In this document: in pieces, positions 17,277 to 25,743 of the stretch
Layout: each line of letters opens with the position of its first letter
Position numbering within the stretch: position 1 is the first letter of the stretch
Source of the DNA: Chitinophagaceae bacterium 26-R-25
GTDB taxonomy: Bacteria; Bacteroidota; Bacteroidia; Chitinophagales; Chitinophagaceae
NCBI GenBank assembly: GCA_029906195.1
Contig: JARWSJ010000001.1
Coordinates: 1,426,001 to 1,490,000 of the forward strand
Direction: 5' to 3'
DNA length: 64,000 bases
The notes under the pieces: generated by a model
The model's input: the letters and a program-made list of their open reading frames with translations, nothing else
What the model was told of the DNA's origin: nothing
Database searches by the model: none
Position numbers and translations under genes: made by a program

Positions 17277-20200
17277 ATGTTGCCCCTGCCAAGGTCCTTA
17301 CCCTTGGTCTTATATTTCATCTCCTCCGTTTTCATTTTAAAAGCTCAGGACCAGGAAAAAACTATACCCGCCACAAAGGCTTCTTCATCTCAAATTAAAA
17401 ATAGCAAGACGAGTACCAAAAGTGATACAGGCAGCTGCATTTGCAATGTAAATCCCGTGATTGTTCCGCAGTCAAGACAAGGCACAACATGGACCTATCA
17501 AGGCATTCCGAATGCTTCCTGTAATCCGTTTCCCACTTCATTCAATCTGCCTAGCGGCATCACCACACGAAGCAATGATACCTGCGGTGTATCGAATGTG
17601 CAATACGACTGGAGCATTGCGAGTGGCAACAATGTTGCATCAATAAATGGCCCCACAAACGGAAGTACAGTAGCGATCAGTATAACCGGCAGCGGAATGT
17701 TTACCATCAGGCTATCGAACACAGCAACGTGCAGTGATAATTCAAGCTGCAACAATTTTACTTATTACACAGATTCAGTAAATGAAGAAAACTGCACCTG
17801 CACGGCTGGCCCCGTTACGATAACTCCTACAAACAAACAAGGAAATACATTGACCTACCAGGGTTCTGCACAGGCAAGCTGTACGGGTCAGCATGGCATT
17901 TCACCAAACCTTGATACCTGCTCCGTTCAAAACACCACTTACTCATGGAGCATTCTCGCGCAAGGTGGCTCAGCCTCTCTGTCAGGGCCAACAAATGGGC
18001 AAACCGTAAATGTCACCATCAACAACAGCGGTTCGTTTGAGTTGCGGCTAGATGCCACTACCACCTGTAGCGATGGCAAGACCTGTACAAACTATAATTT
18101 TTATACCGATTCATCCAAAGTAGATTCTGCAAAACATTGCTCCTGCGACGTGGATATTGATTGCGCGAAGGTAAATGAGCAGGGAAGCACTCGCACCTAT
18201 ACGGGTGTCGTGAAAGGCGGCTGTACCGGCGAGTTTGGAGCATCTCCACCTTATCAGCCATGCGGCGTAAACAAAGTGGTTTGGTCATGGTCGATTGCCG
18301 AGGGCAATACTGTTGCGCAAATAGTTGGCCCCGCCAATCAGCAAACAGTAACCGTTCAAATACTGGGCACCGGCTCTTACACACTGCGCGTGCAGGGAGA
18401 TGTAACCTGTAGCGATGGCAATCAAAGTTGCGGCCCTTTTAATTTTGACTATTGCAAGGATAGCGCAAATGTTGACAAAACTTGCGGCTTTGTTTACACA
18501 GAAAGCAATGTGCCTGCAATGTCCGGCGGACTAAGCAATGCGACACCAAGGCATTCAAGAATAAGAAGAGATGATTTTGTAAGCCTTATAGCAGAAGGAA
18601 AAGATTACGATAAAGTTACTATTGAATGTACCCCTTCTTATGATTGTGACAGCACTCAAAAGAAGAGTACAAAAGATGTTTTGCTGGCAGGCAAGGTGCG
18701 CTTTGAATGGCAGATACAAAGTGGCGAAGGAAATTTTGTGAAGCTTGGCCTGCTACCTGAAAATGCTACAGACGATGCCGGCGACCGTGTTATATTTCAA
18801 CCGCCTTTTGTACCATGGCCAAAAGAAGGACAACCGCCCAACACAAAAACAACTGAAATACTTGTGCGGGTTATTGATGAAACCGGCTCCGGCGCTTTGC
18901 TGGACAATGATGCTTATGACAAGATCACCATTGTTACAAAACGATCGTTCAACGCCGGAGACAATTATGATATAGATATAACAAACTCAGGATACACACT
19001 TCCTCAACCAAACAATCAGGAAGACAATAATGGAACTTGCTCTGCAGCCTATTCATGGGAGAAACCAAATGACCTCAAGAAGCCCGTTATCAAACTTCCG
19101 GCTGTGGCGGATAACAACAAAATGGTACTAGGAGAATTAATGGTGCTGGAAGCTGAAAACCAAAATGAAACGGACGAATTGAAAATGGTTTGCCAGTCCT
19201 CCACATGCAGTTCCGACGGAGGCAAAAAAAACTATAACGATAACATAGAATGGACATGGAAAATAGAAGGAGATGATGGCAGCAAGGGAAGTTTTGTTGG
19301 TGGCAATACTGGCCGTTTTGTCATTTACCAGGCGCCTGATAAAATGCCGGGACAGCAAAAAGAATTTACTGTTTACATAACTGTAAAAGTGAAAAATACG
19401 GGCGTGCAAAAAGATGATGTAGAGCCGCCTCCTTCTGATTCCATGGCCATTAAGATATTCAGACCCGGTGTGCAGCTTGAATATCCTGCTTTGGACTGGC
19501 TACCACTATGGAACAATGTTGTGGAATTGAAATCTTATTTATTGTACAATGATGGCGGCGTTTGGAAGCCGGCGCTTGCACACATGGGCCGCATTCATTT
19601 CTTTGAGCTGTTAAATGTTTCCCATGAAAAAGGAAACAGCATGAACTGGCCTCTTCCCGGAACTGCTAATTCTTGCAACGACTATGAAATGGACAATGCT
19701 GATCCGATAATGGAAGTATTTCAAAGACCGAACGATCCCGCCGGAACCGTTTGCGACGGATTCAAACATTGGATACATACACGTTCACAAAAACCCGCAC
19801 GGGAAGTAGTCGTAACAGTGGAAAGTGAAGACCAGGGCGGCTATGGATTTTTGCGAAGCTTTGCCAACATTAATCACGGCGGAGCAGACAGTATAAAAGG
19901 AGAAACGCCGGTGTACGAACCGGTACCTATTCCTCCTGAAAAGGTGGCGCACCCTTCAGGAAGGCCAAAGAAAACCATTTACACCGACAACAGGGTAACT
20001 ATACCTCGTGATGTCGACGAAAACAAAATTGCCGATGGCGGTTGGCGAACACAGGGAAATGTATTGATTAAAGATCCGGTGAACCCACGCGACGATAACG
20101 ACAATCAACTGGTGGGTGATGGCTTCCCAGGAGATGGTTTATCCAACTATGAAGAATACAGAGGCTTCCTTGTAAATGGCAATTACATTCGAACCAACAT

Positions 20201-20903
20201 TTTCCATAAGGACCTTTTCATTAACAATGCAGCGAGTTTTAATCTTACAAATTTCAGAGCGGCACTTACGGGCGCAAATGGAGCAAAAGTAGATGTGCAT
20301 GAAATAAGGAAGATTGAATATGTTGATAATAAAACAAGGGAAATTAATTTCAACTTCAATCCGCAGCTGCACTACATACCGGTGCTTTTTGAACCGCTTC
20401 GGGCACAGAAAGGTTTGTGGATGATCGATGCGAAAGAGTCCAAGGACAAACCGGGCTTACTCGGACAAACTTTCAGTGCTGATCCAAGATTCACCGAAGT
20501 AAACACACCGCCAAACTGGGTGTCCGGTATTGCTATTTTTACCACGGCTATAAAAAAATATTGCACACGATTTGGTATAAACCAGGGCGACAAGTTAAAC
20601 CATGTAGTATCGCACGAATTGGGACATGGCATCTCTATGTACCACCATGGTGAAGTGCCTTATGTATTGCAAGGCCTGCAAAGCGGTGATGTGGATTGCA
20701 TTATGCGCTACGATAATATTCCACCTGATAACGTTGGAGAAGCTATAGGCACTATTTTCTGTAATCAAACAAAAGGAACCGGAACCAATGCATTAGTACC
20801 ATGCGTTCCTACTGAATGTTACGGAGATGCCGCCAAGAATAGAGGAGATTGCATTCATCAGTTCAGGATATCCTGTCGCACCATTCTTTTTCCGACCCGT
20901 TAA
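17277..20903 (+). CDS. Large secreted metzincin-like metallopeptidase with three Cys-rich PKD-like modules
   Basis: The 1208-residue protein begins with a signal peptide ending at LKAQ (residue 24). Three related modules of about 115 residues follow (about 50-405); each starts with a Cys pair near Q-G-T-x-T-Y-x-G, contains a WSI or WSIA strand and ends with TCSD and Cys-x-NF. A long middle region of beta-sandwich character leads to the C-terminal zinc site His1113-Glu-x-x-His1117-x5-His1123 (HELGHGISMYH), followed about 30 residues later by CIMRYD, which fits the Met-turn of metzincins. It is thus a probable secreted protease. I do not recognise the modules as a named family. The next gene starts 17 bases later and is likely co-transcribed. 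Confidence 0.8.
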   Translation: MLPLPRSLPLVLYFISSVFILKAQDQEKTIPATKASSSQIKNSKTSTKSDTGSCICNVNPVIVPQSRQGTTWTYQGIPNASCNPFPTSFNLPSGITTRSNDTCGVSNVQYDWSIASGNNVASINGPTNGSTVAISITGSGMFTIRLSNTATCSDNSSCNNFTYYTDSVNEENCTCTAGPVTITPTNKQGNTLTYQGSAQASCTGQHGISPNLDTCSVQNTTYSWSILAQGGSASLSGPTNGQTVNVTINNSGSFELRLDATTTCSDGKTCTNYNFYTDSSKVDSAKHCSCDVDIDCAKVNEQGSTRTYTGVVKGGCTGEFGASPPYQPCGVNKVVWSWSIAEGNTVAQIVGPANQQTVTVQILGTGSYTLRVQGDVTCSDGNQSCGPFNFDYCKDSANVDKTCGFVYTESNVPAMSGGLSNATPRHSRIRRDDFVSLIAEGKDYDKVTIECTPSYDCDSTQKKSTKDVLLAGKVRFEWQIQSGEGNFVKLGLLPENATDDAGDRVIFQPPFVPWPKEGQPPNTKTTEILVRVIDETGSGALLDNDAYDKITIVTKRSFNAGDNYDIDITNSGYTLPQPNNQEDNNGTCSAAYSWEKPNDLKKPVIKLPAVADNNKMVLGELMVLEAENQNETDELKMVCQSSTCSSDGGKKNYNDNIEWTWKIEGDDGSKGSFVGGNTGRFVIYQAPDKMPGQQKEFTVYITVKVKNTGVQKDDVEPPPSDSMAIKIFRPGVQLEYPALDWLPLWNNVVELKSYLLYNDGGVWKPALAHMGRIHFFELLNVSHEKGNSMNWPLPGTANSCNDYEMDNADPIMEVFQRPNDPAGTVCDGFKHWIHTRSQKPAREVVVTVESEDQGGYGFLRSFANINHGGADSIKGETPVYEPVPIPPEKVAHPSGRPKKTIYTDNRVTIPRDVDENKIADGGWRTQGNVLIKDPVNPRDDNDNQLVGDGFPGDGLSNYEEYRGFLVNGNYIRTNIFHKDLFINNAASFNLTNFRAALTGANGAKVDVHEIRKIEYVDNKTREINFNFNPQLHYIPVLFEPLRAQKGLWMIDAKESKDKPGLLGQTFSADPRFTEVNTPPNWVSGIAIFTTAIKKYCTRFGINQGDKLNHVVSHELGHGISMYHHGEVPYVLQGLQSGDVDCIMRYDNIPPDNVGEAIGTIFCNQTKGTGTNALVPCVPTECYGDAAKNRGDCIHQFRISCRTILFPTR

Positions 20904-20920
20904 TTAATTAAAAAGATATT

Positions 20921-21805
20921 ATGCAACTGCGTCTGTTTTTTTTCATCATTTGTTTTTTTGCACCTCGCATTCTTCTTGCGCAGGACAAGTTCACCATTAC
21001 GCTTACGGTGAACGACAGTTCTGCGTTTAGAGTGTATCACAACGAACCGATAGTGTTTTCCATCAGCCTGTTGAATAAAGCAATACAACAGGACATTTCG
21101 TGGAACGAAGATGCAGATGCTTACCTGGCGCAGGTTGCAGCAGACTATAAAGGAGGATTGATCACAAAAGAAGAATTTGATAAAGAAACCAACCTGGTAA
21201 CACAAGGAAAAAGAACTGTAAGCTCCGTGTCCATTGGCTCAACAGATTCACCATGGTTCACTCAACTAAAATTTCACGTAGTGGTAAAAGACACCATTGA
21301 ACAGCACAACTGGAAGCCATCCGTTCTTGGCGATCCAGGAACAGATACTGTCGCTGTTTTAGATGAGAAAGGATACTATTCTGTCAACTACCATCTCAGT
21401 CCCGAACAGGTATCAAAACTAAGGGCAGGCACTTATAAAGTAGAGGTGGAGTTAGCCGGTGTAACCTCGAATGAAGTTGTCGTTAAAATAAAACCAGAAA
21501 ACATTCCCAACGGTAAACTGCACAAAAGAGACCTGCTGCTTCGGTTGGGAAATTATTACCTCGAAAGAAAAGACGCGAAAAAAACATTGTACTACGCAAA
21601 TCTTATTCTGCAAAAAAATCCTTCAGATATAAACGGCCTGATACTGAAAGGAGAAGGCTACATATTGCAGGAACAATACAAACTTGCACTCTCCGCATTT
21701 ACAAAAGCGCAACAACAGTATGACAAAAACAACAAGCGTTCACCTGTAAATGAACCGCCGTTGTACCTCATAGCTACCATTGCGTGGCTTCAGAAAAAAA
21801 TATAA
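20921..21805 (+). CDS. Secreted TPR-containing hypothetical protein, partner of the metzincin gene
   Basis: The 294-residue product has a signal peptide ending at LLAQ (residue 20), a beta-rich first part with an Ig-like look (about 22-190, ending VELAGVTSNEVVVKIK) and a C-terminal pair of tetratricopeptide-like helices (about 205-290, LLLRLGNYYLERKDAKKTLYY and YKLALSAFTKAQQQYD). No catalytic motif is seen. The 17-base spacing from the upstream metzincin and the shared terminator suggest that the two work together outside the cytoplasm. Function unknown. Confidence 0.78.
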   Translation: MQLRLFFFIICFFAPRILLAQDKFTITLTVNDSSAFRVYHNEPIVFSISLLNKAIQQDISWNEDADAYLAQVAADYKGGLITKEEFDKETNLVTQGKRTVSSVSIGSTDSPWFTQLKFHVVVKDTIEQHNWKPSVLGDPGTDTVAVLDEKGYYSVNYHLSPEQVSKLRAGTYKVEVELAGVTSNEVVVKIKPENIPNGKLHKRDLLLRLGNYYLERKDAKKTLYYANLILQKNPSDINGLILKGEGYILQEQYKLALSAFTKAQQQYDKNNKRSPVNEPPLYLIATIAWLQKKI

Positions 21806-21840
21806 TGCAGCATATTCTCCATGTGTTGTCTCAAGAAATA

Positions 21841-21872
21841 AAAAAACGCCTTCGGTCAGAAGACGTTTTTTT
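21841..21872 (+). terminator. Rho-independent terminator
   Basis: AAAAAACGCCTTC pairs with GAAGACGTTTTTT (one mismatch) around a 5-base loop, 35 bases after the TPR gene, ending in a T-run. Confidence 0.85.
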
Positions 21873-22007
21873 AAAACATGAAAAAAGCTACTCCTGTAAA
21901 GCCATGTTAAGGCTTGTCTGATGTGTCTGCCGTGATTGTATAACTGTTATTGCCATTCCATTCGTCATAGTTTATTGTCCTTATTTCTAACTTCCAATGA
22001 CTGGTAA

Positions 22008-23024
22008 TTACATTTTTTCTTGCTCTTCAATATGCTTTCTCACTTTGTCGTCTAGCTCAGATACGTTGGGAATCTTCTGCCTTGGCTTTACAAGAAGCTT
22101 TGTTATATAGTAACTTGGGCCATGTGTGTATATTTCAACGGTGACCATCGCAGTAATGTGATATTGCCGATTATAATAGCAAATATTATAGATTGTTGTT
22201 TCGGCAGTTATGCCGATTAGTGAGAATCCACGATCAAAATAGTTGTCTGGTTGCTGAAATAGCTTACTAATAACATTAAGATCCTGTCTGTATAAAGCAA
22301 ATTGCGGGAATACAATTTTCAAGCTGTCTTTATTTTCATTATTATAATGTGCAGCCTTTTCAACAAAAAGAGAATGATAAAATTCTAAGTCTCGCCTGTA
22401 ATCTTTTGGGCACTGTATTACAGACAAATCAATTAAAGAATGAAAAAGTGTGTCACAGCGTGTTTTCGAATAGGAAAGAGCTGCAAGAAAAAAGTCATTT
22501 TTCTTCTCATCATCCAATGCGTAAAATGCTGGTAAATATTCAGCCATCAATGCGCTATCTTGAAGAAAGCTTTGAATACAATCAGCATAACTGTTATTGT
22601 ATGAGTTTTTAGATATAACGTAAGCTTGTAAACAGGGGCATGCCCGTTCATTTAGTTTTGCAAAAAGAGGTTCATAATTCTTGAATGCCTTTGTATAGTT
22701 CGCATAATATCGTTGCAAAGCATGCCTGTTAGAAGTTGGAATTAGCCATTGCATTAGGCTCTTGATATCGATAAACGTATGTGATAATCTTAGCGAATGA
22801 ATTTCCCTGGTGATGACGTTGTCTTGAGGACGCAGCACTTCTCCGTTTATATACATTATTTTAACTGGACTTAGTTCGCTTGGATCACCACTAAAAGGTT
22901 CATACTTCTCATACAGAGCAGCTTCCACATGCTTTAACTACGATTCTTTTATTTGTGCGTGACTTTTTTTAGTCAGTACACATGCAGCTAACAAAAAAAG
23001 CAATAATGCTTTATTAGAAATCAT
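22008..23024 (-). pseudogene. Secreted hypothetical protein interrupted by an in-frame TAG after its signal peptide
   Basis: An ATG at 23024 opens a clear export signal (hydrophobic LLLFLLAACVL, then SHAQ) that could be a lipoprotein signal (LAAC) or be cut after SHA. After 28 codons the frame meets TAG at 22938-22940 and then stays open, in the same frame, for the whole 300-residue body. Without the signal the body could only start at GTG 22928, which would leave the protein in the cytoplasm. The body has no recognised domain; it is helix-rich with Cys-containing segments (ERACPCLQAY, DCIQSFLQ). It is the last gene of the TssD island, 59 bases after the membrane-protein gene. Either a recent nonsense mutation or a base error explains this. 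Confidence 0.7.
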
Positions 23025-23083
23025 AATTATGCAACATTTTAATACTTGAAATTTACCAGCCTACAGCAGGCCGAAACATACTT

Positions 23084-23527
23084 TCAAAGCTTGTGAGCCA
23101 GCTTGAATAACCAGAATTTATATTCCCTTGTCCAATGCATACTATCAGGGTAAGGTAGGTTTATCATCTCAAAGTCCTTTTCTAAAATCAGAAGCCTTTT
23201 ATCTTCAGGATTATCTTTTAAGTAAACCATCGGAACTGTTTTTCCTACCAACCGCCGTATAATAGAAAACCTCAAATCCAATTCTGTGACTTCTTCATCT
23301 TTTCTTTCATTCCCCATCATATACCATATATTAAAATATAGGCTGCCTTTATGACCATTGCTCCCACCTTCTATATGCGCAACGGTAACAACAGTTTTAT
23401 CTCTCTGCTTAAAGCTTTGATAGTTGTTATAGCCACAGTAAATAAAATACACTAACAAGACTAAAGCGACTAGTCCTACCAATCCCACTAGTCCGTCGAT
23501 TATCTCTTTTGCTTTTCCCCTTTTCAT
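23084..23527 (-). CDS. Membrane protein of the cassette, copy 1 (C1)
   Basis: The 147-residue protein has one N-terminal transmembrane helix (about 12-32, LVGLVGLVALVLLVYFIY) and a beta-rich extracytoplasmic or cytosolic domain with SFKQRDKTVVTVAHIEGG, IIRRLVGKTVPMVYLKDNP and a C-terminal NLPYPDSMHW. It weakly resembles DUF3592-type membrane proteins. A paralogue (24060-24470, roughly 60% identical by eye) holds the same place in the second cassette. Downstream of TssD, small membrane proteins like this are often immunity factors; that role is inference only. Confidence 0.75.
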   Translation of the reverse strand: MKRGKAKEIIDGLVGLVGLVALVLLVYFIYCGYNNYQSFKQRDKTVVTVAHIEGGSNGHKGSLYFNIWYMMGNERKDEEVTELDLRFSIIRRLVGKTVPMVYLKDNPEDKRLLILEKDFEMINLPYPDSMHWTREYKFWLFKLAHKL

Positions 23528-23530
23528 TGA

Positions 23531-23767
23531 CTATTTATTTTGATACAACTCATATGCTTTGACAGGGAGTGCACTTATTCCTATAAATAAGTACCCACCA
23601 GTGAAATTGCCGAACGCATTAGCACCCCACCTTGCCGCAAGGTGCATAATGGTTGCGGAAAGCTTGCTCCCAAACCAGCAACTTAAACCAATTTGCCATT
23701 TTTTATACATTGCTCCAGCATTCCTAAGGTCAACGGCACTTTTTTTTCTTTGGGAGTTGGCATCCAT
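23531..23767 (-). CDS. Small protein of the cassette, copy 1 (B1), overlapping the DUF1493-like gene
   Basis: A 78-residue ORF that begins inside the 3' end of the upstream gene (85-base overlap, different frame) and ends three bases before the C1 start. It carries a basic N-terminus (MDANSQRKKSAVDLRN), a Trp/Phe-rich middle (WQIGLSCWFGSKL) and a weakly hydrophobic C-terminal stretch (GNFTGGYLFIG). A second possible start is Met20 at 23710. Its twin B2 is almost identical in sequence, and that one ends in an ATGA overlap with the next gene, which supports translation. No family is recognised; it could be a small toxin or a coupling peptide. Confidence 0.6.
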   Translation of the reverse strand: MDANSQRKKSAVDLRNAGAMYKKWQIGLSCWFGSKLSATIMHLAARWGANAFGNFTGGYLFIGISALPVKAYELYQNK

Positions 23768-23811
23768 TTTTTTTGCCCCAAAAAAAATCTTAAAAGAGGA
23801 AATATAAAATC
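23589..23811. repeat. Near-identical 223-base duplicated block, copy 1
   Basis: This block matches 24531-24753 with about six differences in 223 bases (about 97%), counted by eye. It covers the end of the DUF1493-like gene and most of the B gene. The flanking parts of both cassettes are far more diverged (about 60-65% at protein level), so similarity ends sharply on both sides. Confidence 0.85.
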
Positions 23812-24042
23812 GAGGCCTTCATCACTAAAATATTTGTCGCCATCAAAATCACTTGCATCCAGTTTAAAGGTGGTCACCAGATCTGTCAAAAAAAAATCAG
23901 CATCAAGTCCGCCGATCATCAAATCATTCTCAACAAGTGTTTCTTTTGTTAATGTTGAAATATCTAATGTTTGCTTAAAATGGTTCTGAAAAAATACACC
24001 AAGGAACGACACTAACTCGGCGAATTCATTTTCATTAGCCAT
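23683..24042 (-). CDS. DUF1493-like protein of the cassette, copy 1 (A1)
   Basis: The start is ATG 24042; a GTG at 24066 is open but would overlap the upstream gene. The 119-residue protein resembles DUF1493 (PF07377): ETLVENDLMIGGLDADFF, then FKLDASDFDGDKYFSDEG and FIFPLLRFFLG. The fold is thought to be acyl-carrier-like, but the DSL serine motif of true carriers is absent. The C-terminal 40 residues are identical to those of copy 2, while the first 80 differ at about a third of positions. Role in this island is unknown. Confidence 0.75.
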   Translation of the reverse strand: MANENEFAELVSFLGVFFQNHFKQTLDISTLTKETLVENDLMIGGLDADFFLTDLVTTFKLDASDFDGDKYFSDEGLDFIFPLLRFFLGQKKWMPTPKEKKVPLTLGMLEQCIKNGKLV

Positions 24043-24059
24043 TGTACCTATTTTTCGAG

Positions 24060-24470
24060 TTACCACGACTTATATTCTTTTAGCCAATTCAAACTATCAG
24101 GGAAAGGTAAATTCACATACTTAAAAGCATACTCTGAGAGCAGCAAAGTATTTTTCCCAGGATCATCTTTTAAATAAACAATTGGAATTGTTTTTCCTAC
24201 CAATCGCCGTATAATAGAAAACTTCAAATTGAATTCTGTAGATTCATAATCCTTTCTTTTATTATCCACCATATACCATATTTTCAATTTAACGCTTCCT
24301 TTATAACCAGCATCTCCACTTTCAAAATGCGCAAGGGTGATTACGGTTTTATCTCTTTGCTTAAAGCTCTTAGACATGCTACGGTCCTTGTAAATAGAAT
24401 ATCCTATAATTAAAGGCAATCCTACTAATATTAAACCGGCTAATACATCTAGTATTTTTTTCTCTATCAT
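24060..24470 (-). CDS. Membrane protein of the cassette, copy 2 (C2)
   Basis: The 136-residue paralogue of C1 has one transmembrane helix (about 8-28, LAGLILVGLPLIIGYSIY) and the same domain (SFKQRDKTVITLAHFESG, SIIRRLVGKTIPIVYLKDDP, NLPFPDSLNW). Its ATG overlaps the TGA of the preceding small gene (ATGA at 24467-24470), so the two are translationally coupled. A candidate immunity protein by position only. Confidence 0.77.
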   Translation of the reverse strand: MIEKKILDVLAGLILVGLPLIIGYSIYKDRSMSKSFKQRDKTVITLAHFESGDAGYKGSVKLKIWYMVDNKRKDYESTEFNLKFSIIRRLVGKTIPIVYLKDDPGKNTLLLSEYAFKYVNLPFPDSLNWLKEYKSW

Positions 24471-24709
24471 GGATTTTGTTCCTTATATAAATCGTATGTT
24501 TTAACAGGCAATGCGCCTATTCCTAAAAACAAGTACCCACCTGTAAAATTGCCGAACGCATTAGCACCCCACCTTGCCGCAGGGTGCATAATGGTTGCGG
24601 AAAGCTTGCTTCCAAACCAGCAACTTAAACCAATTTGCCATTTTTTATACATTGCTCTAGCATTCCTAAGGTCAACGGCACTTTTTTTTCTTTGGGAGTT
24701 GGCATCCAT
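24467..24709 (-). CDS. Small protein of the cassette, copy 2 (B2), overlapping both neighbours
   Basis: An 80-residue twin of B1 that differs at only a few residues before the divergent last ten. It begins 85 bases inside the DUF1493-like gene and ends in a four-base ATGA overlap with C2. Overlaps on both sides, and conservation of this arrangement in two cassettes, argue that it is a real gene and not a chance frame. Function unknown. Confidence 0.62.
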   Translation of the reverse strand: MDANSQRKKSAVDLRNARAMYKKWQIGLSCWFGSKLSATIMHPAARWGANAFGNFTGGYLFLGIGALPVKTYDLYKEQNP

Positions 24710-24753
24710 TTTTTTTGCCCCAAAAAAAATCTTAGAAGAGGAAATATAAAATC
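24531..24753. repeat. Near-identical 223-base duplicated block, copy 2
   Basis: Partner of 23589-23811 in the same orientation, 942 bases away. It spans the gene overlap between A2 and B2. Confidence 0.85.
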
Positions 24754-24984
24754 AAAGCCCTCTCCTCTAAAATATTTACTACCATCATAATCGCTCGCAT
24801 CCAATTTAAACGTATCGACCAAATCGTGCATAAAAAAATCAGAGTCATCTCCAGTAATCATCAAGTCATCTTCAAGTGTTGTTTCTCTTGTTAATGTAGA
24901 AATGTCTAATGTTTGTTTAAAATTGTTCCGAAAATATACGCTTAGGAAGGACACCAATTCGTCGAATTCACTTTGTTTATTCAT
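24625..24984 (-). CDS. DUF1493-like protein of the cassette, copy 2 (A2)
   Basis: The 119-residue paralogue of A1 has the DUF1493 pattern more clearly: TTLEDDLMITGDDSDFF, FKLDASDYDGSKYFRGEG and FIFPLLRFFLG. It starts only four bases after the stop of the 247-residue gene, so it is co-transcribed with the TssD operon. Its 3' end encodes the start of B2 in another frame. Function in the island unknown. Confidence 0.77.
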   Translation of the reverse strand: MNKQSEFDELVSFLSVYFRNNFKQTLDISTLTRETTLEDDLMITGDDSDFFMHDLVDTFKLDASDYDGSKYFRGEGFDFIFPLLRFFLGQKKWMPTPKEKKVPLTLGMLEQCIKNGKLV

Positions 24985-24988
24985 TATG

Positions 24989-25732
24989 TTATTTAATTTG
25001 TCCTTGTGGAGGCTCGAAGGTTTTTAAATAGTTTTCAATAGGTCTCCATATTTTTAGCATCGGATTAAACCAACTATCATAAGTATCTTCTACCTGCTCT
25101 ATTGAAGGTTTGTTTTCTATTATTTCATAGTAAATATATGCTTGCTCTGCATACTGTAGGATTGCTGCGATTCTAAACAATCTTACAGGAAATAATCTTC
25201 CAAAATCGCCTCCTAATCCTATTCTTCTTGATAATAATGACGCGACAGATGTCTCTAATCGTCCTTGAATAAAACTTCGACCATAAGGTCCTACGATAAA
25301 ACGGGGAAGGTTTGGTAGCATTGCTTTAGGGATAGGAATAGCAGCTACCGCACCAGCAGAAAAGATAGGATTGCTGTAAAAGGGACCTGGTATTGGTTCA
25401 TCACGCGTTTTCATTCGGAAGAGCTTTCCGTGATATCTTAGTGAAAGACTTCCATTGCCCAAGTTGCTATTCAAGCTGACGTCAGGTATATTTAATTGCG
25501 GGATTGGGAGATTCAAGTTCCTATTAGGCTCGGCTTTTCCTTGTTTTCTGTTTCCATCTCCTGGCGACTTCCCATTAGTTCCCTTGTTTTCCGGGTCGCC
25601 CGGGTCATTGCTATCCCCTTCGTTATTCTGGTTTAAAAAACTCTGTAAAAAAGCGTGTGATTGTATGCGGGCCCTTAGTATGGCATTCATGCGACGCCGC
25701 TGTAGAATCATTTCATATTCGTTCGTTGTCAT
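24989..25732 (-). CDS. Hypothetical protein encoded directly after TssD (candidate cargo or adaptor)
   Basis: The 247-residue protein has a basic helical N-terminus (about 1-35, QRRRMNAILRARIQSH), a hydrophilic low-complexity linker (about 36-75, rich in Asn, Gly, Asp and Lys), a Pro/Asn-rich middle and a C-terminal helical domain (about 160-245) with AAILQYAEQAYIYYEIIENK. It has no signal peptide and no catalytic motif that I recognise. The 11-base gap from tssD and the linker-plus-domain layout suit a protein loaded into the Hcp tube, but this is inference. Confidence 0.7.
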   Translation of the reverse strand: MTTNEYEMILQRRRMNAILRARIQSHAFLQSFLNQNNEGDSNDPGDPENKGTNGKSPGDGNRKQGKAEPNRNLNLPIPQLNIPDVSLNSNLGNGSLSLRYHGKLFRMKTRDEPIPGPFYSNPIFSAGAVAAIPIPKAMLPNLPRFIVGPYGRSFIQGRLETSVASLLSRRIGLGGDFGRLFPVRLFRIAAILQYAEQAYIYYEIIENKPSIEQVEDTYDSWFNPMLKIWRPIENYLKTFEPPQGQIK

Positions 25733-25743
25733 AATAAAGGGGT

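Noticed and set aside
23683-24984. The DUF1493-like proteins as working acyl carrier proteins
   Set aside because: The DSL serine motif needed for the phosphopantetheine arm is not present; only the fold is suggested.
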